Below, one piece after another: positions 23,481-35,615 of a stretch of DNA of 64,000 nt; position 1 is the first letter of the stretch, and every line of letters begins with the position of its first letter. A program made the translations under genes and the position numbers. The notes beneath the pieces were generated by a model. The model was not told the origin of the DNA. It did no database searches and saw only the letters and a list, made by a program, of their open reading frames with translations. The stretch is from NCBI GenBank assembly GCA_030685235.1, contig MU839136.1, positions 1-64,000 on the forward strand, written 5' to 3'. This DNA is from Copromyces sp. CBS 386.78 (lineage: Eukaryota; Ascomycota; Sordariomycetes; Sordariales; Sordariaceae).

Positions 23481-24892
23481 ATGACTACTGTGGTACCCCT
23501 TCCTCTCCCCACCCTCCCCGAGGGCTGGACTGCCGAGAAGGACTTCAAGCCCATCGGCAAGATCGCCCAGAATGAGGTTACCCAGCGCGCCATCGAGCCC
23601 GTCGGCCCTCACTTCCTCGCCCACGCCCGCCGCGCCCGCCACAAGCGCACCTTCTCCGAGGATGACCGCATCCAGGCCCAGGAGCGCGCCAAGAACGTCG
23701 AGGAGGACAACGAGAGCGACGTCAGCGAGCCCGAGGACCCCATGATGCTCTCTCGCGATGCCAAGGACTGGAAGGTTAGTGCCCAACGAGTAATGTTGCA
23801 CGGAAACCGCGAGACCTTGACCGCTAACCTGTTTGCGCCCGTGTACAGCAACAAGATCACTACAAGGTTCTTGGCCTCTCCAAGTACCGCTGGAGGGCCA
23901 CTGAGGAGCAGATCAAGCGTGCCCACCGCAAGAAGGTCCTCAAGCACCACCCCGATAAGAAGGCTGCCGCCGGCCGCACCGAGGACGACAACTTCTTCAA
24001 GTGCATCCAGAAGGCCACCGAGGTCCTTCTCGACCCCATCAAGCGCCGCCAGTTCGACTCCGTCGACGAGGAGGCCGATGTCGAGCCCCCCACCAAGAAG
24101 CAGCTCCAGAAGGGCAACTTCTACAAGCTCTGGAGCAATGTCTTCAAGGCTGAGGGCCGTTTCAGCAACATCCAGCCCGTCCCCAGCTTCGGCAACGAGA
24201 ACTCCACCCGCGAGGAGGTCGAGAACTTCTACAACTTCTTCTACAACTTCGACAGCTGGAGGTCGTTTGAGTACCTCGATGAGGATGTTCCCGACGACAG
24301 CGAGTCCCGCGACCAGAGACGCCACACCGAGCGCAAGAACCTCAACAGCCGCAAGAAGAGAAAGGCCGAAGACAACGCTCGTCTCCGCAAGCTGCTCGAC
24401 GACTGCTCTGCCGCCGATGAGCGTATCAAGAAGTTCCGCCAGGAAGCCAACGCCGCCAAGAACAAGAAGAAGCTCGAGAAGGAGGCTGCCGAGAAGAAGG
24501 CCGCCGAGGAGGCTGCTGCCAAGAAGGCTGCTGAGGAGGCCGCCGCTAAGGAGGCCGAGGAGAAGGCCAAGGCCGACCGTGAGGCCAGCAAGAAGGCCAA
24601 GGAGGCTGCCAAGAACGCTGTCAAGAAGAACAAGCGTGTCCTCCGTGGCTCCGTCAAGGACGCCAACTACTTCGCTGAGGGTGATGCTTCCGCCGCCACC
24701 ATCGATGCCGTTCTCGGTGATGTTGAGCTCATCCAGGGCAAGATTGATCCCGATGAGCTCGCTGCTCTCGCTGGCAAGCTCAACGGCCTCAAGGTCTCTA
24801 ACGAGATCAAGGCTGTCTGGAACGAGGAGGCCGCCCGCCTCGTCGGTGCCGGCAAGATCAGCGCCGGTGATCTCAAGGCTTTTGCTGCTTAG
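23481..24892 (+). CDS. zuo1: Zuotin, ribosome-associated J-domain co-chaperone
   Basis: Exons 23481-23774 and 23849-24892 join in phase 0 across a 74-nt intron (GTTAGT donor, GCTAACC branch, CAG acceptor), giving 445 aa, typical for fungal zuotin. The second exon opens QQDHYKVLGLSKYRW, the start of the J domain. KHHPDKK carries the HPD tripeptide that stimulates Hsp70 ATPase. Downstream comes the zuotin-homology region (KLWSNVFKAEGRFSN, NFYNFFYNFDSW). A highly charged Ala/Glu/Lys helix (about residues 300-370) binds ribosomes, and a C-terminal helical bundle follows. With the Hsp70 partner Ssz it forms the ribosome-associated complex at the tunnel exit. Heavy codon bias suggests high expression. 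Confidence 0.96.
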
Positions 24893-27726
24893 GCGATTTA
24901 TTACGAGGTCAAAAGATAATGAGGGTGTGCATGTTGGCGTTTTGTCTATCGGTGCTAGAATCTAGACTTGGAGAAACACAGACTTGTTGATGGATACCAT
25001 TTTGAGTTGGTACCTACTTTCCGCTCGCAAGCTGACCTTTGGCTCGATCTGTGAATCCGCATCTGGGATTGTAACTTAGGGGGGGCCAGTACCAACTGTC
25101 TTCTTGAGGATAGACCCAATTGGCGATAATGAAGCACAAGAATGATACACCTGGTAAGCTCGGTTATCTTTGAATAATCCCTAGGGGCAGCTAATGGCAA
25201 CAAAGTGACCAACATACTCTCAAGGGTCACAGGCTTGGCTTCAGCTGCCTAGATTTCCATTCTGATACCTTGACTTGAGAACGTTTTGACTGCTTCAAAA
25301 GAGCCCGCGGTCATTTGTATGGTACCCTTGATACAACGTCTCAGCTTTCAGTCACTTGTACATTATACAGATAGGAGTACATAACTCCACATTCGCGTGC
25401 GTGCCTAACCGACGACATGCAATGCACACATCAGATGCCAGGAACTCTGGACTTAAAAGCTGAAGTGTACCTAAAAGATGAAATCATCGCATATGAAATC
25501 TTTCCCTTGCAGCACACTCTGCTAGGAACGAATCCCTTTTCTTCCTTCCAGCTACCCCAGCTTTCAATAAAATACCAGACCTTCAATCTCGAGTTCTTCA
25601 GAGTAGCATAGCACAGGACTTTGAAGCTCCCACTAGTTTTCCATGAACTGAGTCATCCAAGACTGATGAGACTGATGCCAACCCAGCTCAGCATGCCAAG
25701 ACGTCTGATGCTGAGACTGCGCTGAATGGTGGGGCCCAACTTTTGCGGCACTTGGTGGTCTCCACAGCGGACCGTCCCGTGGGTTTAAACCTTTTTGGGA
25801 TGAAGTGTGGTCTGAGCTTTTGAGTTTTGGTGATGGCTTCAGATGATGTTGAGACCTCACTTCCTGCGTGGGGCTTCAAGGGCGGACTTCGTACAATCAA
25901 TCATTGAAAAGAACACACGAGAACTAAGCGAACATTCCATCATGAGCCACTCGCGATGAATCGAGAGTCCTTCCGAGCATGGGAGAAAGCTAGGAACGGC
26001 CTGATTTGTTAAGGTGGATAAATTGGTGATACTAGAAAGGATTGGGTGCTGTATGTATATGTTCTGTTGATGCTGGAACTGGGGATAATTCAATCCCTGT
26101 TCGCCTTATCATTGTGCCCATTATTGGAGACTTGCTGACTGGAATACGTATTCAGAAACATGCCCTTGAACTTAACTTAGGTCGTGAACGCCGTCTTGAA
26201 TTCTGGTTTCCGTCCTGATATGGGAGAGTACAAACTATCTGCTGACCTTTGAGCTTTTCTAAAGGACCCAACTCCTCACTTTTCTCTAATTAACTTGAGT
26301 GTCTAGCTGAGGAGAAAAAATAGCTTCATTGATAAGGTACGTTTGCCAGCAGAACCAAAGCATTGTACATAATAATATTCCTCAGCCGTAACACGTGTGA
26401 CTTAATGCTTGATGTAAACACCGCTACCAGTTTCGTCCAAAGAATATAGAAGGGCAATCAAACCACGAAAAATTGAAAAAGAAGTAAAACAGAAACCATT
26501 CAAGCGGTTGAGGCACGTCTATCTGCGGAACTGTAAGGAATAATGGCTAAGGGTAACCCGGCGTTTATAGCTGTAAGTGTTGTGGTCTCGTGGCTCTTTA
26601 TTGCAACTGAAAATGCCGTGGATCATGGGTTATCAGCTCCTTAGTACTGGTAGATGAAACAGTACCGCCGTTGGTCACAGGTTGAATTTATGTATGGGCC
26701 AGTTTCATTTGCTCTGTGCGTTCCCTTTTATTTTAGCATCTTAAGATATTGGGTCTAGTGTGTATAGCATAGGACGTAATGGTTTTGAGTTAATATATGG
26801 AAGACGTAGACGATGATCAATAGATGAAGAAAACAGCATGGATGAGGAGATAGCAGTGGAAGGTGTAGTTTGTAGTCAATTTCCACATTTATTCTTTTCC
26901 AAGAATAATTTACATATAAGCCCATCGGCGAGCAGTTACTGACATTGAATTGAACAAAAACAGAAAACTCTCTAGAAGACTCCAGATTGAATCATATCAG
27001 CCCACACCCTCTTTGAAACTCGCCTGGTGATTCTAGCTGTTAGTTACCGAGGATGGCAGATGTACCCACGCAATCAGATGCCCTAGTGACCAATAATAAC
27101 AGATGTTCAAGGGGCTAGTGATGGGGCTCCGGCTTGCTTGAGTTCGTGGATAGGTGAATGATTCCATGCTCTTGGACGGTAGCAGAGAAGGTCATAGACG
27201 TCTCAAGCTTGAGGTTGTGACTGCGGCATTGGCGAATGGTACGCATCATCCGAAGCAGGATGCAAAGGAGGTCAAGAAAGTCATCGGCGGAGATTTCGGA
27301 GAGGAGTGCCATAGGTAGAACGTGCTAGTAGGCTTATAAGACTTCGGATGGAATCTTGCCTCGCGTGAACTGCTTCTTCGGTAAGGATCGTCGGAATAAC
27401 ATCGGATAGAACCACGTATAAAACTGTAAACAGCACTTGGTATATTCAACAGGGCTATAAAACAACTCCCATTAGGAACTCGAGAGATAGTGAGCGGTAA
27501 AACATAGACATCATTCAGTCGGTTCTCGATGCAGTCGACTTTCTGTGATCCCAAATTCATAAAAGTCGGTGGAGATGCTCAAAGTCTCAATCTGGAACGA
27601 TATTTTAGCCCATTGTAAACAACATCATAGTGAGAAAGCCGTTCGATGTTGTTGAGTTGAGGAGAGTATATGGCGCGTGCTTGCCAAATTCGTCTGTCGG
27701 GTTTCGGTCAACGATATTAACCAATC

Positions 27727-27733
27727 TGACTCA
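27727..27733 (+). promoter_or_regulatory. CPC-1/GCN4-type site upstream of lys2
   Basis: TGACTCA, the consensus of the bZIP amino-acid-control activator (GCN4 in yeast, CPC-1 in Neurospora), lies about 530 bp upstream of the lys2 start. A 7-bp word occurs by chance, but the downstream gene is a classical target of cross-pathway control and a second copy lies closer. Confidence 0.45.
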
Positions 27734-28039
27734 CCAAGGAATGAGTCGAGTCGAAGCCATCTCCATCAAAAGCACCGAGCAGCCCCTTTCCACGGAAAGG
27801 TGTTGCGGGCGACGCGAGGCAGGGTCCCTGCCCCTGGGGATTGAAGTTGTTGCCAAGAGAAAAGCCCTCAATGAAGTTCAGAATTTAAAGTTGTGGGGGA
27901 GGGGCTCCCAAGGTTGACCCACCACATCTCCACAATTATGTTTGCCGTGGATCTGGGATTGGAGCTCCAGATTGGATGATAACTGTTAGTGGCCCCCAGC
28001 CGGCGTCGGAGTCTCGGAGACCATGTCAACCAAACAACT

Positions 28040-28046
28040 TGAGTCA
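28040..28046 (+). promoter_or_regulatory. Second CPC-1/GCN4-type site upstream of lys2
   Basis: TGAGTCA, the reverse complement of TGACTCA, lies about 215 bp upstream of the lys2 ATG, a plausible promoter distance. Together with 27727-27733 it suggests induction of lysine synthesis on amino-acid starvation. Confidence 0.5.
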
Positions 28047-28261
28047 CACTTGAAGTCACTAAACTTTTAGGCCCTCTGATTCACCCTTGGCGTCATTCGC
28101 CCCAGAAAATAAAATATCGCGAAGCCGGCGCTTTTCTTCCTCTCCCCGCTACTCCTCTCCAAGAATCTCTATCAATTACCCTTTTTGAAACTCTCCTCGG
28201 TCTTGCCTTGGCTCCTAATACGCAGATCGGCCTCCATATACACAAACACGACACAGTCACA

Positions 28262-31200
28262 ATGGCGTCCGTATTACCCGATCCCACAATCGACCTCGAC
28301 TGGTCCGGTTACGTCGGTTCCATCCAGGAGCACTTCAGACGCAACGCCGAGGCGCACCCCGATAGGACATGCGTCGTCGAGACCAAGACTTCCACAACGC
28401 CAGAGAGGCGTTTCACATACCGCCAGATCTATGAAGCCTCCAACACACTAGCTTGGTACCTGCACAAGGCCGGCATCACAAATGGCGATGTCGTCATGAT
28501 TTGGGCCCATCGGTCCGTCGACCTGGTGGTGGCCCTCATGGGTATTCTGGTACGTAGTACTACTTCCTCTGTGATACGATGCCACCAGCCGTAGTCCTGT
28601 CTAACCGTATACCTACATATGTAGGCCTCTGGCGCAACCATGACAGTTCTCGATCCTGCCTATCCTCCGGCAAGACAGCAGATTTACCTCGAAGTCTCCC
28701 AGCCCAGTGCGCTCCTACGAATTGGCCGTGCCACAGACGAGAACGGCCCATTGGCCCCCTTGGTCCAGAAGTACATTGACGACGAGCTCAAGCTCAAGAC
28801 CGACGTACCAGACTTGCGCCTTCGCGACGACGGTATCCTCTACGGTGGTGAGGTCGATGGCAAGGATATCTTTGCCGAAGTAAAGCAATTGGCTTCCGCG
28901 CCTCCCGATGTCATCGTCGGTCCCGACTCGAACCCCACACTATCCTTCACTTCCGGAAGTGAGGGTCGCCCCAAGGGTGTCCTCGGCCGTCACTACAGTC
29001 TGGTCAAGTACTTCGGCTGGATGGCCGAGCGCTTCAACCTCTCCTCCGAGAGCAGATACACCCTCCTTTCCGGCATTGCCCACGATCCGGTACAGCGCGA
29101 CATCTTCACCCCCCTCTTCCTTGGTGCTCAGCTTCTTGTCCCATCCCGCGAGGATATTCAGCATGAGAAGCTTGCTGAGTGGATGAAGGAGCACAAGCCC
29201 ACTGTTACCCACTTGACTCCCGCCATGGGTCAGATTCTTGTTGGCGGCGCTACCGCTGAGTTCCCCAGTCTGGAGAATGTCTTCTTCGTTGGTGACGTTC
29301 TGACCACCCGCGACTGCCGTGCTTTGAGACGTTTGGCTGAGAATGCCAACATTATCAACATGTACGGCACTACCGAGACCCAGCGTGCTGTCAGTTACTT
29401 CGAGATCCCCAGCCGCAATAGGGACCCTGACTTCATCGAAAGAGAGCTCAAGGACACCGTCCCTGCGGGTACGGGCATGCAAAACGTCCAGCTCCTGGTC
29501 GTCAACCGTGAGAACCGCGAGCAGCAGTGCCAAGTTGGCGAGGTTGGAGAGATCTACGTTCGTGCTGCCGGTCTTGCCGAAGGCTATCTCGGCGACCCGG
29601 CTTTGAACGAGCAAAAGTTCTTGAACAACTGGTTTGTCGACAACAACAAGTGGGTTGAGGCGGACGCTAAGCTCAACAAGAACGAGCCCTGGAGAAAGTA
29701 CTACAAGGGCCCCAGAGACAGACTTTACCGCACTGGCGATCTTGGACGCTACCTCGAGTCTGGTGATGTCGAGTGCGTTGGCCGCGCCGATGACCAGGTC
29801 AAGATTCGCGGCTTCCGTATCGAGCTCAACGACATTGACAGCAACTTGAGCCAAAGCCCTCTTATCCGTGACTGCAAGACCCTCGTCCGCAGAGATCGTA
29901 ACGAGGAGCCGACTCTTGTCAGCTACATTGTCCCTGAGCACAAGGAGTGGCTCAAGTGGCTCGAGGTCCGTGGCCTCGCTGATGTCGAGGACGAGGGTGT
30001 CGAGATGGGTCCCGTCACCGTCTATCTCAAGAAGTACAGGCGCATGCAGGCTGAGATCCGCGATCATCTGAGCGCTCGCCTCCCTATCTATGCTGTCCCG
30101 ACCATTTATGTCGTCCTCAAGAAGATGCCTCTGAACCCCAACGGCAAGGTTGACAAGCCTAACCTTCCTTTCCCTGATGTGGCTGAGCGGGTTGAGGATG
30201 CCTCCGATGAGGACTTGAAGAACTGGGAGTCGCTTACCGAGACCGAGCGCACCGTGGCCCAGCTCTGGGCCGATGTTATCCTTGGTCTTAACCCCAAGAC
30301 GATCAAGCGTGAGAACGCTTTCTTCGATCTGGGTGGTCACAGTTTGTTGGCTCAGCAGTTCCTCCTGAACATTCGTAAGGCGATTGGCAGGGATGTGTCT
30401 ATCAACGTTCTCTACGAGCACCCTAGCCTCGCTGGTTTCTGTGCCCAAGTTGACAAGCTCCTCGGAGAGGAAACCAGTGGTGTCACCGCTGAGGCTGGTG
30501 CGGACGAGTACGCCAAGTCTTTGGATGAGCTTTTGGCTCAGCTTCCCGAGAAGTATCTCTCGGCCGACCCTGCTACCCTTGGCTCCGAGGAGCTGACTGT
30601 CTTCCTCACTGGTGCCACCGGTTTCCTGGGTTCCTACTTGGTCAAGGATGTCCTTGACCGTACGGCCCGCACCGTCAAGCTGATTGCCCACGTCCGTGGT
30701 GTTAAGGACTCGACGGCGGCGCTCGAGCGTCTCCGTCGCTCTCTCCAGGGTTACGGCCTCTGGAATGATGAGTGGACTGGAAGACTTAGCACCGTCGTCG
30801 GTGACTTGGCCAAGCCCAACCTTGGCATTGATGATGCCGATTGGACAGAGCTTGCTCAGAAGGTGGACGTTGTTATTCACAACGGCGCCACTGTTCACTG
30901 GGTCAAGCGCTACCATGATATGATGGCCGCCAACGTCTTGTCCACCGTTGACGCCATGAAGCTTTGCAACGAGGGCAAGCCTAAGGCCTTCTGCTTTATC
31001 AGCTCCACCAGTGTCCTTGACACGGACTACTACTTCAACCTGTCTGACAAGCAGGTCAGCACCGGACGTGGTGCCATCATGGAGTCCGACGACATGGAGG
31101 GTAGCCGTAGTGGCCTCGGAACTGGCTACGGCCAGACCAAGTGGGTCTCTGAGCAGCTTGTCCGCGAAGCCGGCAAGCGTGGTCTCCTGGGTTCCGTTGT

Positions 31201-31864
31201 CCGTCCTGGCTACATCCTGGGTGATGCCAACACCGGTGTGTGCAACGTCGATGATTTCTTGGTCCGCATGCTCAAGGGCTGCATTCAGATCTCTTCGCGT
31301 CCCCACATCGTCAACACCGTCAACGCCGTTCCCGTCAACCACGTCGCCCGTACCGTCGTGGCTGCTGCGCTCAACCCCATCCCCAGCGGTGTGCACGTCA
31401 TTCACGTCACCGCCCATCCTCGTCTCCGCATGAACGAGTACCTCGCCATCCTGGAGTACTACGGCTACAAGACTCCCGAGACTAGCTACGAGGAGTGGAA
31501 GGCCGAGCTCGAGAAGTTCGTTTCTGCTGGTTCCTTAGTCAAGGATCAGGAGCAGCACGCTCTCATGCCCCTTTACCACTTCTGCACGAACGACCTTCCC
31601 GCCAACACTCGTGCCCCTGAGATGGACGACCGGAACGCCGTGTCTGTCTTGAGGGCCGATGCCGACAAGTGGACTGGCGTCGATGACTCCACTGGTAGCG
31701 GTATCGGCAGAGAGGAGGTTGGCAAGTTCCTTGCTTACCTCTCTGAGATCAACTATGTCCCCAAGCCTTCCGAGAGGGGTCGTCCTCTGCCGCAGATCCA
31801 GCCTGAGGTTCTCAAGGCGCTGGCGGTTGGTGGTGCTACCGGTGGTCGTGGTGGTGCTCACTAA
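28262..31864 (+). CDS. lys2: L-2-aminoadipate reductase, large subunit (alpha-aminoadipate reductase)
   Basis: Exons 28262-28549 and 28625-31864 join in phase 0 across a 75-nt intron (GTACGT...GTAG), giving 1175 aa. The start is the first ATG, preceded by CACA. The adenylation domain shows SFTSGSEGRPKGV, NMYGTTETQRA and YRTGDLGRYL. The carrier domain has FFDLGGHSLLAQQF, with Ser669 as the phosphopantetheine attachment site. The C-terminal reductase domain starts with FLTGATGFLGSYLV near residue 757 and has YGQTKWVSEQL as its catalytic Tyr/Lys motif. The enzyme activates alpha-aminoadipate, loads it as a thioester and reduces it with NADPH to the semialdehyde in fungal lysine synthesis. It needs a phosphopantetheinyl transferase encoded elsewhere (LYS5 type). 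All core motifs are intact. In Neurospora the activity is assigned to a lys locus (lys-3, from memory). Confidence 0.96.
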
Positions 31865-32952
31865 TAATTTTTCCTTTTAAGTCGTATGAATTTGGGCGAA
31901 TCTGGGTAGGGAAAAGCAAAAGGCATTTGGCGTGGTTTTCTATGGATAGGAATATCGGAAAAGGTTATCCTCAAGATATAGAAGGGACATAACTTGGTAC
32001 AGATCTCTCGTGTATCTAGTCTATATGACTTGCAAATAATAGACAACGGTCATGATCAAGCCCAAGGGCATTCTAACAACAAAGCTGGTGCTCATGCTGA
32101 CTTCATATCTCGACCAATTTGACCGACTTGTATCATGGCCGCTCGTTGATGTCTAACAAGCTATTGCTGCTCATGCGGCCCGGTGGTTTGGCCTCAACCC
32201 GACATAAACAATATCACTTGATCGATTCGACACTCGATGTCGCACCTTTTTCTGCGCCCCGACTTACGAACACAAAGCGTCTTCCCGCTCATTGCAAATA
32301 GGCCCGAAAGCCCGCATCAACGACTCACTCAACCATATTTAGTATTGCCACCAAATTCTAACTTGTACAGTACGAGCTCTCCAAACAAGCAATATCCAAC
32401 CCAACCCTATAATGCCGATATTGAGACAAACATTGGTCAAAATCAGAACAGCCCGTTCATCGAAAAATAGCATATGCACCTCAGCAGGCCCAGGGTCCAA
32501 CGCATTTAGCCTCATCCTATAAGAAAGTCTCCTTCAGCCCGTCCACAATATGCGCTTGCCGACTTACCCACTGCTTTCTTCCACTTGGAGACAACTGCCG
32601 CTTTCTCATGCAACCCCCTCTCATTTGAGGTATATCAGACTACACATATCCGCCAAAGTAATCTAGGGTAATAGCATCATTGTTAAGTGGATGCGTGTGT
32701 TTGTTTGTCCGGCAGTCTGGGTCAAGACATACGTCTTTGAGAGTCGTTACACGATCCGGATATTAGGCCTAAAAGCTCCTAGACCTTGGCTGATGTTCAT
32801 GGAGAGTGGATGGCTAGTTCGAATGTGTCTCTTCGTATAACAAGCACCAACGGCCCCGCAGGGGAGAAAGAATTTCCAGAGCCCACCCACGCCAGTTCTG
32901 GACTTGAACTGCCAAAAGAACAAGGACAGCCGGCTATCGAAAGAAATCCATC
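31865..32952. other. Intergenic region between lys2 and the S28 peptidase gene
   Basis: Contains the lys2 3' UTR and the peptidase promoter. Short frames only; no repeat, RNA gene or defined regulatory motif recognised. Confidence 0.5.
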
Positions 32953-35175
32953 ATGAAGCTCTCTCCCGGGGCAGTCCTCCCCTTTGCGGCATGGACAGCA
33001 CCAAAAGCAAGCCTGAGAGGGACACCGGAAATTACTCCTTCTTCGACAACGAAGGGAGTCAGTCTAGCCATCAACAGCCTTGTTGGAGCTTCCTGTGGCT
33101 GGTTCGAGCAGCCCGTTGATCATAACGACCCTAAGCTCGGAACATGGCAGCAACAGTACTGCGTCAGTAGGGAGTGGTGGGCTGGACCGGGGTCACCTGT
33201 GAGTTTTTCCACAAAACAAGAAGAATTTGCTAAAAAATTGGTTGTCGAAAGGGTGTATACAGACTGACCGATATGTCAGGTCGTCTTCATGACCCCTGGA
33301 GAGGAGCCCATCATCAGATCAGTATCGTCCAGTCTTGGATACACGTTCCTCCAGAACACCACCATGCCTGGGATGTATGCGCAGGCTATCGGTGCGGCTA
33401 CTGTTGTTCTTGAGCGTCAGTGATCATTTCCCTCCCCCGTGCTTTTTTCCATGTTCACTGACGTCTGGCAAACAGATCGGTACTTCGGGGGATCCTCTCC
33501 CTACGATGGCTTCGACTCCGAAACTCTACAATACCTCACCACCGAGCAGGCAGCAGCAGATATCGTTAACTTTGCCCAGAAAATCCAGTTTCCGTTCGAC
33601 AAGAGCCAGACAAGTAACTCCCCCAAAGCTGTGAGTTCTTCTCCTGTACTGTCAAGGACTTATCAAGTTTGGTTGCACCACTAACACCTCCCCCACCAAC
33701 AGCCCTGGATCTACTACGGCGCCTCCTACACCGCCACCATCGGCTCCTGGATTGAGCAATTCCACCCGGGCGTCTTCCACGCCTTCCACCTCAGCAGCGC
33801 CATCGTCGAAGCCAACCCGGACAACTGGTACTACTACGACACCATCCGGCAGGGTATCGATGCGCTCTGGAATGGTACCAAATACGGTAACGGCGCCAGC
33901 TGCAGTCTGGCGCTCAACACCGTTAGTGAGTTTGTCGATAGTATATTGCTTCCCGACGATGGGACGAAGAGGGATGAGAAAAAGGTCGAGGCGTTGAAAC
34001 AGTTCTTTGGGGCGGGGTTTCCTATTGAGGATGATGATTTTGCGTAAGTTTTGTTCTTTCTACTTTCAAGGAGATGACTGACTGATGGTTGACGATTGAA
34101 CAGTGCCATCGCCACTCCATTCAGATACTGGCAAGAGACAGGAGGTTACAAAGATATCCTCCGGCTATGCAACGCCGTGGTGGCCGACAATCATACCATT
34201 GACGGCGGTGTGCTGGGAACGGTCCCGGCGCTGGTGAAGAACTTTGCTTCGTATTTTGTGCAAAAGTTTATTGATTCTAGTTCGTGCCTTCCTTTCCTAA
34301 CCTTTCTTGTTTCCATCGCTCCTTCCTCCCCCCCGGCGCTTTCCATCTACCATCCAAACCATTCATACCCCCGCTCTTTCTCTTCTTCTCTCCTGCAAAC
34401 CTCCCATTTCAAACCACTAACCCCACGCTCTCACCAAAAACAGCATGCACCTACTGCGATGTCTGGGGCCAAGACGACCCCCTCTGGTGCCTCAACACAC
34501 ACGACCTTCTCAACCCCTTCTTCGAAGCCCGCACGCTCGGCAACCCTTGGCGAACATGGTGCTGGTTCCTGTGCAACGAGCGGCTTGCATCATGGGCTAC
34601 CGGGGGCGCCCAAGACTACTTCACCGAAAGAAAAGAAGCAAATCTCGATAGTTTCGAGAAAATTGACGCCCGGATACTGGCAACGCCAATGCGAGATGCA
34701 TTTTCCCACGGCTGAAAATGGAGACCAGTACGGTAGCGCCAAGGGAAAGACAACGGAGATGTTGAATAAGAGGACGGGCGGGTGGGGGAGGATGAAGGAA
34801 CGGAAAAGGGTTGTGTGGACAAATGGGTGAGTTGCCTTCTATCACTTTCTGCTCAATGCCATGCCCTTTCCCAATGTCATGAACAAAGAAAAGACGTTGG
34901 CTGCTAACACCTGAGTACCATTGTACAGAGAATTCGACCCATGGAGATCAACCACCATGTCAAGCGAACTGCGACCAGGAGGACCGCTACAATCGACGGA
35001 GGACGCACCAGTTTTCTTGATCAAGAATGCTCAACATGCCGATGATGCATTTACCGAGGCGGGGATGAAGGGTGCTGGACATACGATGAACCCCGAGGTG
35101 GTCAAGGTTCAGGAAAAGGCGGTGGAGATCATGAAGGGGTGGGTTGCAGAGTTCAAGGCGCCGGCGATGAAGTGA
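32953..35175 (+). pseudogene. S28-family serine carboxypeptidase, interrupted by a one-base frameshift
   Basis: Seven exons fit: 32953-33198, 33280-33415, 33476-33630, 33703-34043, 34104-34279, 34444-34826 and 34929-35175. Exon lengths total 1684 nt, one more than a multiple of three. In exon 6 the frame encoding TCTYCDVWGQDDPLWC and WFLCNERLASWATG must shift to the frame encoding GAPK and SIVSRKLTPGYWQRQC. The switch falls exactly at a run of five G (34602-34606), and four G would give the family sequence ATGAPK and a 560-aa protein. The product resembles secreted lysosomal Pro-X carboxypeptidase-type enzymes. The nucleophile motif is YGASYTA, Asp lies in GEFDPWR and His in NAQHADD. The N-terminus (MKLSPGAVLPFAAW) is a weak signal peptide. 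The donor of the 164-nt intron, GTTCGT, is non-consensus. Either the strain carries a null allele or the assembly has a homopolymer error. Confidence 0.82.
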
Positions 35176-35200
35176 GGACGGAGGACATAGCTCTCAATGC

Positions 35201-35615
35201 CTATTGTCGTGATTTGCCTAGCCGACGCATGGCCAACCACTCGTCTACCAGCTTATCGGTCGCAGCTTGTTTTGCATGCGTGCCGATACACTTGAGAATT
35301 GTGTCGTAGAGCTTCTTGGGATTGGAACTTCACACCGTAGTAGCACTCGAGACGATTGACGATGATGGGGTCGATGCTTCCTCTCACAAATGGATATGCC
35401 CACATGCGCTCCCGCCAAACTCGTCTCTTCTCATTTCCATCATCGCCGTCCTTCTCCTCCGCCCCTTCAAGGACATACTTCTTGATGCCATGGAAAGTAA
35501 GCATGAAGAACAGGGCTGACTCCCAATGCCGGTAGTTGCCCTCGCCTTGGAACTGCGGTATGTCTTGCAATTTGGGCAGCTTGACGTCCCGGTCGCCCAG
35601 TCTAGTTGGCGCCAT
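35201..35615 (-). pseudogene. Copia-type gag-like fragment with a frameshift
   Basis: An open frame starts MAPTRLGDRDVKLPKL and runs through NYRHWESALFFML and YVLEGAEE, a pattern like the N-terminal gag domain of Ty1/copia elements (the UBN2-type region). It then loses the likely frame: after LECYYGVKF the better continuation is one base shifted, KKLYDTILKCIGTHAKQAA, and stops at 35201. No pol sequence, LTR or target repeat adjoins it. Unlike the left island it is not RIP-mutated, which suggests a single old copy or a captured gag domain. The frameshift could also be an assembly error; function unknown. It lies directly behind the peptidase stop, on the opposite strand. Confidence 0.55.

Larger units (their letters stand above)
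24893..28261. other. 3.4-kb intergenic region between zuo1 and lys2
   Basis: Only short frames without domains occur (for example 25417-25611 +, 27246-27560 -). Composition is somewhat AT-rich between 25.0 and 27.6 kb but without the strong CpA loss of RIP. The last ~600 bp carry two sites of the GCN4/CPC-1 type (annotated separately) and lead into lys2. No RNA gene recognised. Confidence 0.5.

Noticed and set aside
23322..24965. 547-aa + strand frame across zuotin
   Set aside because: It runs through the intron in a frame that is wrong for exon 2, giving an Arg/Ser/Pro-rich product; the spliced model gives a perfect zuotin.
28940..31417. 825-aa open frame on the strand opposite lys2
   Set aside because: It is the shadow of a strongly codon-biased gene (G/C third positions leave the antisense frame open). 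The + strand carries all catalytic motifs of the reductase, and the antisense product has no domain.
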